From: Prauserella isguenensis
Lineage (GTDB): Bacteria > Actinomycetota > Actinomycetes > Mycobacteriales > Pseudonocardiaceae
Direction of reading: 5' to 3'
Assembly (NCBI RefSeq): GCF_014191605.1
Contig: NZ_JACHWU010000001.1
Coordinates: 806,001 to 870,000 of the forward strand
Length of the DNA: 64,000 nucleotides
This document shows, one piece after another, positions 17,379 through 26,317 of this stretch (position 1 is the stretch's first letter; each line of letters opens with the position of its first letter). The translations under genes and the position numbers were made by a program. The notes under the pieces are model-generated. The model did not search any database. It was not told where the DNA came from and worked only from the letters and a program-made list of their open reading frames with translations.

Positions 17379-18029
17379 TCAGCTGGGCCGCCAGACCCGC
17401 CCCTCGACGAGGTCGTTGAAACCCAGCCAGGTCAGGTTCATCAACCACGACGCGAGTACGCCGGGCGACAGATCCGGGTGGTCCAGCCACCAGTCCGCGA
17501 GCGCTTCGGCAGCCCCCACCAGCGCGGCCGCGAGGCCCTCCCCGGAGAACTCAGCCTGCTCCCCGAGGCCCTTCCGGGAGCCCTCGGACACGACGAGCTT
17601 CGCCACCATCTCGATCGCATGGGAACGCAACGCGTTGATCTCCGATGCGAAGGTGCCGCCCACGGCCAGTGCCTGCTGGTGCAGCACCGTCCACGACGCG
17701 CGGTGCTCGGCGACGAACCCGTAGAACGCTCGCAGTCCCGTCCAAAGCTGCATGTCGGCGGCGGCCTCGACGTCGATGCCCGTCTGCACGGCGTCGATCA
17801 ACCGGTTCGCCTCGCGGCGGATGCACTGGAGGAACAGGTCCTCCTTCGAGCCCAGGTAGCTGTAGATCATCGGCTTCGACACGCCCGCGACCTCGGACAC
17901 CTCGTCCATCGATGCGGGGTGGTAGCCGTGGCGGGCGAACACCATGACGGCGGCGTCGAGGATCTGCTTCTCCCGCACCGCCCTGGGCAGGCGCTTCGAT
18001 TTCTCCGCCTGCGGCCGGCTCTCCGTCAC
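17379..18029 (-). CDS. TetR-family regulator
   Basis: 216 residues from GTG 18029 with GGGAGGAAG upstream. HTH: REKQILDAAVMVFARHGYHPASMDEVSEVAGVSKPMIYSYLGSKEDLFLQCI. The C-terminal domain is of the actinobacterial TetR_C type (WTVLHQQALAVGGTFA). It is convergent with the preceding TetR gene, 12 bases apart. About 100 bases upstream is a palindrome GCGTAACCTTACGC, perhaps its own operator. Targets cannot be inferred from the neighbours. Confidence 0.9.
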   Translation of the reverse strand: MTESRPQAEKSKRLPRAVREKQILDAAVMVFARHGYHPASMDEVSEVAGVSKPMIYSYLGSKEDLFLQCIRREANRLIDAVQTGIDVEAAADMQLWTGLRAFYGFVAEHRASWTVLHQQALAVGGTFASEINALRSHAIEMVAKLVVSEGSRKGLGEQAEFSGEGLAAALVGAAEALADWWLDHPDLSPGVLASWLMNLTWLGFNDLVEGRVWRPS

Positions 18030-18129
18030 GCTTCCTCCCTGTCGATGTACGCGTCGGCGTCGCGCAGTGCACCTATGGCGGGACCCTGCACCGGTGCTCG
18101 GGTGTCCAGCGTCCCTGCGACAGACCGCT

Positions 18130-18143
18130 GCGTAACCTTACGC
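18130..18143. promoter_or_regulatory. GCGTAACCTTACGC palindrome
   Basis: A perfect dyad (6-base arms, 2-base centre) 100 bases upstream of the TetR gene; a candidate autoregulatory operator. From 18144 to 19014 I find no gene I can support: open frames there are short, lack ribosome sites and have no recognisable domain, and GC is a little lower than around it. Confidence 0.45.
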
Positions 18144-19014
18144 GGCGCCTGCCGTCGGTGTCCGTGAGAACCGCGCGCGACTCTCGTCGACGTGTCGAAC
18201 CGGATTCGCCTCCACCCGTCCCCGGCGAGCCGGCCTGGGGCAAGGATCCGCCGCCCGCGGGTTCGACGGTACCTGCTGCGTACGGTGGTGCGCTTGGCGG
18301 AAACTGTTTCCGGGTGAGAATTTACCGGCTGCTAGAAATTGTATGGGTGAAGAACGCCTCGCCGCCTGCTCGTCGTCTGGCTGCTGGAAAATGGGGGTGA
18401 TCAACCGTTTGAATCTGCCTTCTCGAGCATGTCGGTTCGGACGAGGACGGTGCTGTTGTGCCACCGTTGCGAGAAGGCGTGTCCGTCCACGGTTTCCGGG
18501 TGTTTCGGGGTGGGCCGGACCTCGCCCGCTGTGATCGGTTCGCAAGCGATGCCGTCCGCGTTCCGGGCGGGGTCCGAACACGTCGTCGTGACGTCCCGAG
18601 CGACAAGGGGTGCGGCGGCCGTGAAATGGGAGGACCCCGCGCGCCCGGTCAGTCGGGAGGGTGGGCGCGCGGGGCTTCTTCCGCCGCATCGCCGGCCCAT
18701 GGGAGATCCGGGCGGACCGGCGGCGCGACGTTCCGGAAAATCCGGTTCGCTCGAACCTAAGCCGAGTGGCGTTTCGTTGCCATCGGCCATTCGGGGCCTG
18801 GCTCGATATGTGCTCGATGCATGTTTCGTGGGAATCCGAGAATGGTCTGTCCCCGCCTGTCGAGTCACAATCCTGGTGTCGGCCAGGAATGCGTTACGAT
18901 GCGAACCTTTTCGCCGGAAGTGTCTCGCTCGACAGTGATGTGGAGCGTGCCGATGAGGATCTTCTCATCTGGTTTTCATCGGAGGTGCGGGAACGTCTTC
19001 GTAGGATTCGTCGT

Positions 19015-19380
19015 ATGCGAACACGGAAGGTCGCCGCGGTTGTCGCCGCGGCTGCAGCGGTCGGGCTCGCGTCGGCGGCGTGCAACGAGGCCGAGCCCGC
19101 TAACGACAACGGCGGGAACCAGCAGCAGACCACTCGGCAGGACGCCACCACGGCGCCCACGAATGAGCCAGGGTCCGACGACAGGGACGACAGGGACGAC
19201 AGGGGCGGCCGGGAAGGCAACGACCGCGACGATAACGGCCGCGACGACCGCGACGACCGCGACGACCGAGATGGCCGGGACGACAACGACGACCGAGACG
19301 ACCGGAACGACAACGACGACCGGGACGACCGCGACGACCGAGACGACCGCGACGACCGGAACGACAACGACGGCGGTTGA
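19015..19380 (+). CDS. Exported protein with Asp/Arg tandem-repeat tail
   Basis: 121 residues. MRTRKVAAVVAAAAAVGLASAAC is an export signal with a possible, slightly atypical lipobox ending at Cys 23. After a Gln/Thr-rich stretch the last 60-70 residues are almost only D, R, N and G in repeats of the DDRDDRDDRDD type. The DNA is a matching run of GACGACCGC-like nonamers. Mixed-charge tails of this kind are disordered and may bind polyanions, cations or wall polymers; the function is unknown. AGGA precedes the start. Confidence 0.75.
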   Translation: MRTRKVAAVVAAAAAVGLASAACNEAEPANDNGGNQQQTTRQDATTAPTNEPGSDDRDDRDDRGGREGNDRDDNGRDDRDDRDDRDGRDDNDDRDDRNDNDDRDDRDDRDDRDDRNDNDGG

Positions 19381-19473
19381 CGCGTGAACACCCGGACCGG
19401 CGCCGCTCCGCCGAAGCGGTGAGCGGGGCCGGGCCACGTTGCCGGGCTGTATACCCCTGAGTAACCTGTCGCC

Positions 19474-20028
19474 GTGCCGACGGGAAGTGTGCTCGACGAG
19501 TTCGCGCGCAGCATCGACGTGGGGGTGCTGAGTACCGAGCAGTTCCTCCGGGTGCTGGAGACGCTGCACATGCTGGACGCGACCGGGTCGGGCATCGAGC
19601 TCAGCTCGTTGTCCACGGAGGTGCTTGCCGAGGTCGTGGCCGGGGCGTCGAAGGAGCAGCTCCGCGGGTTGGCACGGCACCCGCAGCTACGCGCGCTGTT
19701 CCTCGAAGAGGTGTTCCGCCGCATGGCCGACCACTTCGACGCCGAACGCGCAGGTGACGCCGACATCGTTGTGACCTGGCGGTTCCCCAACGGTGACGAC
19801 TTCGACCGTTACCAGACGGTCATCGAGGACGGGCGTTGCGTGTCGACCGCGGACTGCGTGCTCACGCCCGATACGACGATCACGGCGCAGTTCGAGGACT
19901 TTCTCCGCGTGGCCACCGGCAACGCCCGCCCGGCGTCCCAGTTCGTGAGGGGGAGGCTCAAGGTCAAGGGCGACTACACGCCCGCCGTGCGCATGCTCGG
20001 CTTCTTCGACCTTCCCGGGGCGGCCTGA
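19474..20028 (+). CDS. SCP2 sterol-binding-domain protein
   Basis: 184 residues from GTG 19474. The N-terminal 80 residues are helical; the rest is an SCP2-like fold (ADIVVTWRFPNGDDFDRYQTVIEDGRC, then ADCVLTPDTTITAQFEDFLRVATGNARPASQFVRGRLKVKGDYTPAVRML), the pattern of lipid-carrier SCP2 domains, with the KVKGDY strand near the end. It probably binds a hydrophobic acyl or isoprenoid ligand. No ribosome site is evident; the transcript may be leaderless. It ends 7 bases from a convergent VOC gene. Confidence 0.85.
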   Translation: MPTGSVLDEFARSIDVGVLSTEQFLRVLETLHMLDATGSGIELSSLSTEVLAEVVAGASKEQLRGLARHPQLRALFLEEVFRRMADHFDAERAGDADIVVTWRFPNGDDFDRYQTVIEDGRCVSTADCVLTPDTTITAQFEDFLRVATGNARPASQFVRGRLKVKGDYTPAVRMLGFFDLPGAA

Positions 20029-20035
20029 CAGCCGC

Positions 20036-20506
20036 TCACACGGTCTCGCCGTAGGCGACGATCTCGCCGCGCTGCCCGAACGCGACCCGCTCGTTGTAGG
20101 CGATCTCCCAGCGGTTGCCCTCGGGGTCTGCGAAGTAGGCCGACCTGCCGCCCCACTTGCGTTCCTGCGGTTCGGCGACGGCTCCACCGCCCGCCCACAG
20201 CGCCGTCTCGTAGGCGGCGTCGACCTTCTCGGGGCTGTCGACGTTCACGGCCAGCGTGAACCCGGCACCGTACATGCCACTGCCCGTCTCCTCGGCGAGT
20301 GCGGCGCGCGGATACAGCGCGAGCACGACGCCGCCGAGCAGGAAGCCGGTCCAGTCGTCGCTGCTGCCGGGCACCTCGTCCCAGCCGAGCGCACGATAGA
20401 ACTCGCGGAGCTCGCCGATGTTCCCGGCGGCCACCGTGACCACGCTCAGCTGCGGCGGCACGATCCGTTCGGCCTCGGTGATGGTGGGTTCGTTCGCTTC
20501 GGTCAT
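20036..20506 (-). CDS. VOC-family (glyoxalase-like) protein
   Basis: 156 residues from ATG 20506. One pair of beta-alpha-beta-beta-beta modules: LSVVTVAAGNIGELREFYRALGWDEV...GFLLGGVVLALYP and FTLAVNVDSPEKVDAAYETAL...AYFADPEGNRWEIAYN. The DPEGN-x-WEIAYN ending is typical of VOC enzymes and resistance proteins; substrate unknown. Convergent with the SCP2 gene. Confidence 0.88.
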   Translation of the reverse strand: MTEANEPTITEAERIVPPQLSVVTVAAGNIGELREFYRALGWDEVPGSSDDWTGFLLGGVVLALYPRAALAEETGSGMYGAGFTLAVNVDSPEKVDAAYETALWAGGGAVAEPQERKWGGRSAYFADPEGNRWEIAYNERVAFGQRGEIVAYGETV

Positions 20507-20666
20507 GGCCACCGATTGTGCCCGCACCGGATGTGCGGTCGACCACCCACACCCGGTGCTGTCGAGCTGGTGCGAAGATGACCGGTTTGGGTGGATGTCG
20601 TGGCGCCGGGCTTCACACGGTGATCACGACCAGGATCAAAACGGGCGTCGCGTACGTTGACCCGAT

Positions 20667-21194
20667 ATGGCCGTTCTGCTGTTGCTGTACGTGATCGCCG
20701 AGGTGGCCGCCGTGTGGACGGTGGCGTCACTCATCGGCTTCCTCCCGACCATCGGACTGCTGATCGCGGGTGCGTTCGTCGGGTCGTGGCTGGCACGCCG
20801 CGAGGGAGGCAAGGCGATGCGCGCGTTCAGCGCGACGGCACGTTCCGGGAAGTCGCCGCACGAGGAGATCACCGACGGCATGCTCGTCGGAGTCGGCGGC
20901 ATGTTGATCCTCCTGCCCGGGTTCGTCAGCGACGTCATCGGGCTGCTGTTCCTGATCCCGCCGACCCGGAAGGTCGTGCGGCGGGGATGGCTGCGTCGCG
21001 CCGAGAAGCGGGCACCGGTGGGTGGAGCCGCGCACGGAGGCGGCCCGTTCGGTCCCGGCATGCGCAGCCGGGTGATCGTCGTCGACAGCGAGGTCGTGTC
21101 CGACGGCCCCGACGCGGACGGCAAGTCCGGCGAGCGTGGCCGCTCCGGCGACGACGACCGCGACGACGGTCCGCCCCGCATCATCGAAGGCTGA
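20667..21194 (+). CDS. fxsA: FxsA-family membrane protein
   Basis: 175 residues. Four hydrophobic segments, with the FxsA signature IGFLPTIGLLIAGAFVGSWLARREGG and a DGMLVGVGGMLILLPGFVSDVIGLLFLIPPTR core. The C-terminus is a charged, disordered tail (SGERGRSGDDDRDDG). FxsA relieves phage-T7 exclusion in E. coli; the normal role is unknown. Start ATG 20667. Confidence 0.9.
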   Translation: MAVLLLLYVIAEVAAVWTVASLIGFLPTIGLLIAGAFVGSWLARREGGKAMRAFSATARSGKSPHEEITDGMLVGVGGMLILLPGFVSDVIGLLFLIPPTRKVVRRGWLRRAEKRAPVGGAAHGGGPFGPGMRSRVIVVDSEVVSDGPDADGKSGERGRSGDDDRDDGPPRIIEG

Positions 21195-21264
21195 CCCCGC
21201 CCGCGGCGCCGCGTGGTTCGCGACGCCGCAGGCCGGCGATCCTTACGTCGAACAGCGCCGTCCC

Positions 21265-21327
21265 CGGAGCGCGCAACACGGGCCCCGGAATCCGCAACAC
21301 GGCTCCCGGAGCGCGCAACACGGGCCT
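21265..21327. repeat. Three tandem 21-bp units (GCAACACGG type)
   Basis: Units at 21265, 21286 and 21307, each CGGAGCGCGCAACACGGGCCC or a close variant. They sit just after the M20 peptidase stop codon, between convergent genes. A related 21-bp array lies at 32591-32653. Confidence 0.7.
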
Positions 21328-21338
21328 CGGGGTGGTCG

Positions 21339-22769
21339 TCAGCTGCGGGCGTGGGCGTCCAGGAAGTGGGCGACGGCCTCGGTGACCCGGGTGGCCTGCG
21401 GGATGTGCAACCACTCGTCGGGTACGTGGGCGTTCGAGTCCGGCCCGAGCGCGCCCGTGACGAGGAACTGCGCCTCCGGGTACTTATCGCCGAGCAGGCC
21501 CATGAACGGGATCGAACCGCCGAGTCCGCTGGTGCGCCACGGTGCGTCGAACACCGTGGTGCTCACCGACTCCAGGGTCGACGCGAGCCATGGTGCCGCG
21601 TCGGGTGCGTTCCACCCGTCGGCGGCTTCGATGCCGGACAGCTCGACCGTCGCGCCGTATGGCACGTCCGTGGTCAGCGCCTTCTTGATGGCGTCGAGCG
21701 CAGCGGCGGAATCGGCCGTCGGCGGCAGCCGGAAGCTCAGCGCCAGCGTGGAGGCCGACCGCAGCACGTTGCCCGCGTCGTCGGGCTCGGGGAACCCGGA
21801 CGCGCCGATGATCGACAGCGTCGGCCGCCACGCGTTGTTCAGCAGCAGCTCGACGTCGTCGCCCGCCACCGGCTGCGTCGATCCGTGCAGTGGGAACGCG
21901 CCCGCGACCGAGCCGGGCGGGGTGACCTCGGCCGTCGCGCCCGCCTCGGTGACCCGGTTCTGCGGGATCGACACGGTGCACTCGGGCAGCAGCACCTCAC
22001 CGGTGGCCGAGTCCTCGATGCGGTCGAGCAGAGTCCGCAGGACGCGGAACGAGTCGGGCACCACCCCGCTGGCCAGGCCGGAGTGTTGCGACGAGTCGAG
22101 CACACGCACCGTTACGTCGACCTGTGCGAGACCGCGCAGTGAGGTCGTCAGCCACAGCCGTTCGTAGTCGTTGCCGCCGGAGTCGAGGCAGACCACGAAC
22201 GTGACGCGGCCGAGCCGGTCCGACAGGTGCTCGAGGTAGGCGGGCAGATCGGGACTGCCGGACTCCTCGCCCGTCTCCAACAGGACGACGGAGCGCGCGT
22301 GCATGCCCCCGCCGGCGCGGACGGCTTCGAGCGCAGCGGTCGCGGCGTAGCCCGCGTACCCGTCGTCGGCGGAACCGCGGCCGTACAGCTTGTGCCCGTC
22401 GACCACCGGCGTCCACGGTCCGAGGCCCTCGGACCAGCCACCGACCGGCGGCTGCTTGTCCAGGTGGCCGTAGAGCAGAACGGTGCCCGCGTCCTCGGCG
22501 CCCGGCGTCGGCGGGACGTCGAGCAGCAGCACCGGACTGCGGCCTTCGAGCCGGACGACGTCGATGGTCGCTCCCGGGATCTGCCGGGCCTCCATCCAGG
22601 TGCGTACGTGCGCGATCGCGGCGTCGAGGTGGCCGGAGGTCTCCCATTCGGCATCGAATCCCGGCGACAGTGCGGGGATCTCGACGAGGCCGGACAGGCT
22701 GGGCAGGATCTCTTCCGACCACGTCTTCCGGACGGTGTCGGCTACGGTTCGCTGTTCCACGTCACCCAT
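21339..22769 (-). CDS. M20-family metallopeptidase (dipeptidase type)
   Basis: 476 residues from ATG 22769 (GTG 22760 is possible). All M20 landmarks are present: YGHLDKQPP (metal His and catalytic Asp), GRGSADDGYAGYA (bridging Asp), ETGEESGSPDLPAYLE (general-base Glu and metal Glu), VVCLDSGGNDYERLWL (metal Asp), a complete lid/dimerisation domain and a final HVPDEWLHIP (metal His). It should hydrolyse dipeptides or related amides in the cytosol. A broken tandem copy lies just upstream. Confidence 0.92.
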   Translation of the reverse strand: MGDVEQRTVADTVRKTWSEEILPSLSGLVEIPALSPGFDAEWETSGHLDAAIAHVRTWMEARQIPGATIDVVRLEGRSPVLLLDVPPTPGAEDAGTVLLYGHLDKQPPVGGWSEGLGPWTPVVDGHKLYGRGSADDGYAGYAATAALEAVRAGGGMHARSVVLLETGEESGSPDLPAYLEHLSDRLGRVTFVVCLDSGGNDYERLWLTTSLRGLAQVDVTVRVLDSSQHSGLASGVVPDSFRVLRTLLDRIEDSATGEVLLPECTVSIPQNRVTEAGATAEVTPPGSVAGAFPLHGSTQPVAGDDVELLLNNAWRPTLSIIGASGFPEPDDAGNVLRSASTLALSFRLPPTADSAAALDAIKKALTTDVPYGATVELSGIEAADGWNAPDAAPWLASTLESVSTTVFDAPWRTSGLGGSIPFMGLLGDKYPEAQFLVTGALGPDSNAHVPDEWLHIPQATRVTEAVAHFLDAHARS

Positions 22770-22837
22770 CCTGCCACTGCGTTTTCCCGGCAACCGGCCC
22801 GCTGCGGAACGCGATGGACCACGCCGCCGGGCGCGCC

Positions 22838-23742
22838 TCACGCCCTCGCGTGCGCGTCGAGGATCCGCGCGACGGCCTCGGTGACGCGTTCGGTCTGCTC
22901 GAGGTGCAGCCATTCGTCGGGCACGTGCGCGTTGTTGCCGGGGCCGCGAGGTCCGGTGACGACGAACTGCGCGTCGGGGTAGGCGCGGCCGAACATGCCG
23001 AGGAACGGAATGGTCCCGCCCAGACCGAGCGCCCGCCACGGCAGGCCGAACACCTCGTCGCCCACCTCGTCCAATGTGGACTCCAGCCACGGCGTGCGGG
23101 GACTCGCGTTCCAACCGGACGCCGCGTCGGCCCTGGCGACCTCGACCTGCGCTCCGAACGGCGGATCGGTGGTGAGCACCCGGGTCAGCGCGGCAAGCGC
23201 CGTGTCGGCGTCGACCGTGGGTGGCAGGCGGAAACTGAGCTTCACGGTGGTGTACGGCCGCAGCACGTTGCCGCCTCCGGCAGTGGTGGCAGCCCGTCGG
23301 CGCCCAGGTCGAACGAGATCATCCCGCGCAGCGACGTCGCGAGCCACAGTCGTTCGTGGTCGGCGCCGGAGGTGTCGAGGCAGACGACGAGGCCGACCTC
23401 GCCCAGTCGCGGTCGCAGGTGTTCCAGGTAGGCGCCGCGGTCGCGGCTGCCGGACTCCTCACACGTCTCCAGCAGCACGACCGTGCGCGCGTTGGCGCCG
23501 CCGCCGGCGTGCAGCGCCTCGAGTGCGGTCGCGGCCGCGTATGCCGCGTACCCGTCGTCGCCTGCGCCGCGGCCGTACAGCCTGCCCTCCTTGATCACGG
23601 GCGTCCACGGCGCGAGGCCTGCCGACCACTCGCCCGCCGCCGGTTGCTTGTCCAGATGGCCGTAGACGACGACGGTCTCGTCGGTGGCGGGTACGTCGAG
23701 CAGCAGGACCGGCGTCACCGAGTTGTGACATGGATCGCTCAC
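22838..23742 (-). pseudogene. Broken tandem copy of the M20 peptidase
   Basis: Two pieces in different frames align to the intact neighbour. The 5' piece (23742 down to about 23285) begins VSDPCHNSV and joins the family at TPVLLLDVP, missing some 70 N-terminal residues; it keeps YGHLDKQP, GRGAGDDGYA, an altered ETCEESGS and VVCLDTSG. After SLRGM the sequence jumps, with a frame change near 23285, to GNVLRPYTTVKLSFRLPP, so about 120 residues of the lid/dimerisation domain are gone. The 3' piece then runs intact to HVPDEWLHLEQTERV. It cannot encode a normal M20 enzyme. Confidence 0.85.
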
Positions 23743-24065
23743 ACTCGCGCGGCGTGCGACCGGCCGGTCACGGGCCGTCGTGGGGCCGCGGCGCCGGTGC
23801 TGGCCACGGGCGGGATGGACAACAGACTTTCGGCGGCCTCATCGTCGGTAGTCCGAGTATTTTCCCAGTTCACGGCGGCATTGGCGGCAAAGATTCGGCC
23901 ACGGGCCCTCCGCAAACCTCCCCCGTTCGTGCCAGGATGACGACGTGAACCGTCACCGCCGACGGACACCGGCGCGGCCACACCACAGGTACGTGCCGGC
24001 GGTGCCGGCGGCGAGCCGTCGCGGTCGCCACAAGCGGCCGAGCGGCACGACCTGGAGGAGAAACC
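23743..24065. other. Spacer upstream of the 2-oxoacid dehydrogenase operon
   Basis: No gene is supportable here. The left part is beyond the broken start of the peptidase remnant. The right part must hold the operon promoter, but I see no convincing -35/-10 pair or operator; GGAGGAG before 24066 is the ribosome site of the E1 alpha gene. Confidence 0.5.
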
Positions 24066-25280
24066 ATGCCGTCCCCAGAACAGTGGACGCGACCGGACCC
24101 GGGCGCCGGCCCCGCCGCGACAGCGGCACAGCCATCCCCGGAGCAGGTGATCGCGGGTTTGCGAGCGACAACCGAAGGCGGTGCCGAGCTGACGCAGCTG
24201 CTCACGCCGGAAGGCGAGCGGCTGGCCGACAGCCGGTTCGACCCCTACCTCGCCGACATCGACGCCGAGGCACTGCGCGGGCTCTACCGCGACATGGTGC
24301 TCGTGCGCAGGGCCGATCGGGAATCCAACGCCATGCAGCGCCAGGGCCAGCTGGGCATCTGGGTTCCGCTGCTCGGGCAGGAGGCCGCGCAGGTCGGTTC
24401 CGGCCGCGCGCTGCGGCCCGCCGACATGGCGTTCCCCAGCTACCGCGAACACGGCGTCGCGTACACCCGCGGCATCGACTTCCGTGAGCTGCTGGGCATT
24501 TTCCGCTGCACCGACCACTCGGGCTGGGACCCGGCCGAATACGGCTTCCACCCGTACACGATCGTCATCGGCAACCAGGTGCTCAACGCCGCCGGGTACG
24601 CCATGGGCCAGAAATTCGACGGGAAGGTCGGCAACGCCGACGACGCCGAGAACGAGGCCACGATCGTCTATTTCGGCGACGGCGCGACGAGCCAGGGCGA
24701 CGTGCACGAGGGTTTCGTCTGGGGCGCGGTCTACGACGCGCCGGTCGTCTACTTCTGCCAGAACAACCAGTGGGCGATCTCCGAGCCGACCGAACGTCAG
24801 TCGCGGCTGCCGCTGTACCAGCGCGCCCGCGGTTACGGCTTTCCCGGCATCCGGGTCGACGGCAACGACGTGCTGGCCTGCCTGGCCGTGACCAGGTGGG
24901 CGCTCGACGAGTGCCGCCACGGCAACGGCCCGGTGCTCATCGAGGCGTTCACCTACCGCATGGACGCCCACACCACGACCGACGACCCGACGCGGTACCG
25001 GCTCTCGGACGAGCTCGAGGCGTGGAAGCTGAAGGACCCGATCGAGCGTGTGCGTGCCCACCTCGCGCGGGCGGGCGGCACCGAGCAGGACTTCTTCGAC
25101 GGTGTCGACGCCGAGGCCGACGAGTTCGCCGCGCAGTTGCGCGACTTCTGCTTCACCATGCCCGATCCGCCACCGGAACGGATCTTCAGCGAGGTGTACG
25201 CCGACACCCCGGCCGCACTCGACGCCCAGCGCGAGGAGTACCTGAACTACCTCGCCGGTTTCGCGGGAGGTGAGCACTGA
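24066..25280 (+). CDS. 2-oxoacid dehydrogenase E1 alpha subunit
   Basis: 404 residues with CTGGAGGAG before ATG 24066. The thiamine-diphosphate motif is GDGATSQGDVHEGFVWGAVYDAPVVYFCQNNQWAIS (GDG-x-NN), and the phosphorylation-loop region is YRMDAHTTTDDPTRYR. E1 alpha and beta together decarboxylate a 2-oxoacid and acylate the E2 lipoyl group. Branched-chain or pyruvate specificity cannot be settled by eye; the E1a/E1b/E2 order without a regulator resembles both actinobacterial bkdABC and pdhABC. The stop overlaps the next start (TGATG). Confidence 0.93.
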   Translation: MPSPEQWTRPDPGAGPAATAAQPSPEQVIAGLRATTEGGAELTQLLTPEGERLADSRFDPYLADIDAEALRGLYRDMVLVRRADRESNAMQRQGQLGIWVPLLGQEAAQVGSGRALRPADMAFPSYREHGVAYTRGIDFRELLGIFRCTDHSGWDPAEYGFHPYTIVIGNQVLNAAGYAMGQKFDGKVGNADDAENEATIVYFGDGATSQGDVHEGFVWGAVYDAPVVYFCQNNQWAISEPTERQSRLPLYQRARGYGFPGIRVDGNDVLACLAVTRWALDECRHGNGPVLIEAFTYRMDAHTTTDDPTRYRLSDELEAWKLKDPIERVRAHLARAGGTEQDFFDGVDAEADEFAAQLRDFCFTMPDPPPERIFSEVYADTPAALDAQREEYLNYLAGFAGGEH

Positions 25281-26308
25281 TGGCGGCACCCGCGGCATCC
25301 CCTGTGGACACCCAGGCGGCGAACACGCAGACCATGACCATCGGCAAGGCGCTCAACAACGGGCTGCGGGCGGCGATGGAGGCCGACCCGAAGGTGCTCG
25401 TGATGGGCGAGGACGTCGGCAAGCTCGGCGGCGTCTTCCGCGTCACCGACGGGTTGCAGAAGGACTTCGGCGAACACCGCGTGCTCGACACGCCCCTCGC
25501 GGAGTCGGGGATCGTCGGCACGGCGATCGGACTGGCCGTCCGCGGCTTCCGGCCGGTGTGCGAGATCCAGTTCGAGGGCTTCATCTTCCCGGCGTTCGAC
25601 CAGATCTCCAGCCAGCTGGCCAAGCTGCGCTACCGCACGCAGGGCAAGCTCAAGGCCCCCGTCGTCATCCGCGTGCCCTTCGGCGGCGGCATCGGCGCGG
25701 TCGAACACCACTCCGAGTCGCCGGAGTCGTTGTTCTCGCACATCCCGGGGTTGAAGGTCGTCTCGTGTTCGAACCCGGTCGACGCCTACTGGATGATGCG
25801 GCAGGCCATCAGCTCGGACGATCCCGTGATGGTGTTCGAGCCGAAGAAGCTGTACCACTCGAGCGCGCTGAAGGCCCCGGTCGACACCACGGCCACGCCC
25901 GATCCGCTGCACAGCTCGCGGGTCGTGCGCCACGGTGACGCGGCGACGATCGCCGCCTACGGGCCCTCGCTGCCGGTCGCGCTCGACGCGGCCACGGCCG
26001 CGCAGGAGGAGGGTCGCAGCCTCGAGGTGATCGACCTGCGCACGCTGTCGCCGCTCGACCTCGGGCCGGTGTTCGAGTCGGTGCGCCGCACGGGCAGGCT
26101 CGTCGTGGTCAGTGAGGCGTCGTCCGAGGTGTCGCTGACCTCGGAGGTCGCGGCGCGGGTGCAGCAGGAGTGCTTCTACTCGCTCGAGGCCCCGGTGCAG
26201 CGCGTGACCGGGTTCGACACCCCGTATCCGCCCGCCAAGTTGGAGGAGCACTTCCTGCCCGACCTCGACCGGGTGCTCTACGCCGTCGACAACGCCCTGG
26301 AATGGTGA
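25280..26308 (+). CDS. 2-oxoacid dehydrogenase E1 beta subunit
   Basis: 342 residues, complete transketolase-like Pyr and C-terminal domains: VLVMGEDVGKLGGVFRVTDGL, DTPLAESGIVGTAIGLAVRGFRPVCEIQFEGFIFPAFDQI, then RVPFGGGIGAVEHHSESPESLFSHIPGLKVV. It forms the alpha2-beta2 E1 with the upstream subunit. ATG 25280 overlaps the E1 alpha stop by one base, giving coupled translation. Confidence 0.94.
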   Translation: MAAPAASPVDTQAANTQTMTIGKALNNGLRAAMEADPKVLVMGEDVGKLGGVFRVTDGLQKDFGEHRVLDTPLAESGIVGTAIGLAVRGFRPVCEIQFEGFIFPAFDQISSQLAKLRYRTQGKLKAPVVIRVPFGGGIGAVEHHSESPESLFSHIPGLKVVSCSNPVDAYWMMRQAISSDDPVMVFEPKKLYHSSALKAPVDTTATPDPLHSSRVVRHGDAATIAAYGPSLPVALDAATAAQEEGRSLEVIDLRTLSPLDLGPVFESVRRTGRLVVVSEASSEVSLTSEVAARVQQECFYSLEAPVQRVTGFDTPYPPAKLEEHFLPDLDRVLYAVDNALEW

Positions 26309-26317
26309 GGAGGATCC

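Noticed and set aside
18401-18868. Open frames on both strands in 18144-19014
   Set aside because: No ribosome site, no recognisable domain and no consistent codon bias; treated as non-coding.
21265-21327. CRISPR array
   Set aside because: The 21-bp units are contiguous with no unique spacers, and no cas genes are present; the same holds for 32591-32653 and 47601-47700.
23242-23742. Functional short M20 peptidase
   Set aside because: The metal-binding C-terminal His lies in another frame after a deletion, and the lid domain is missing.
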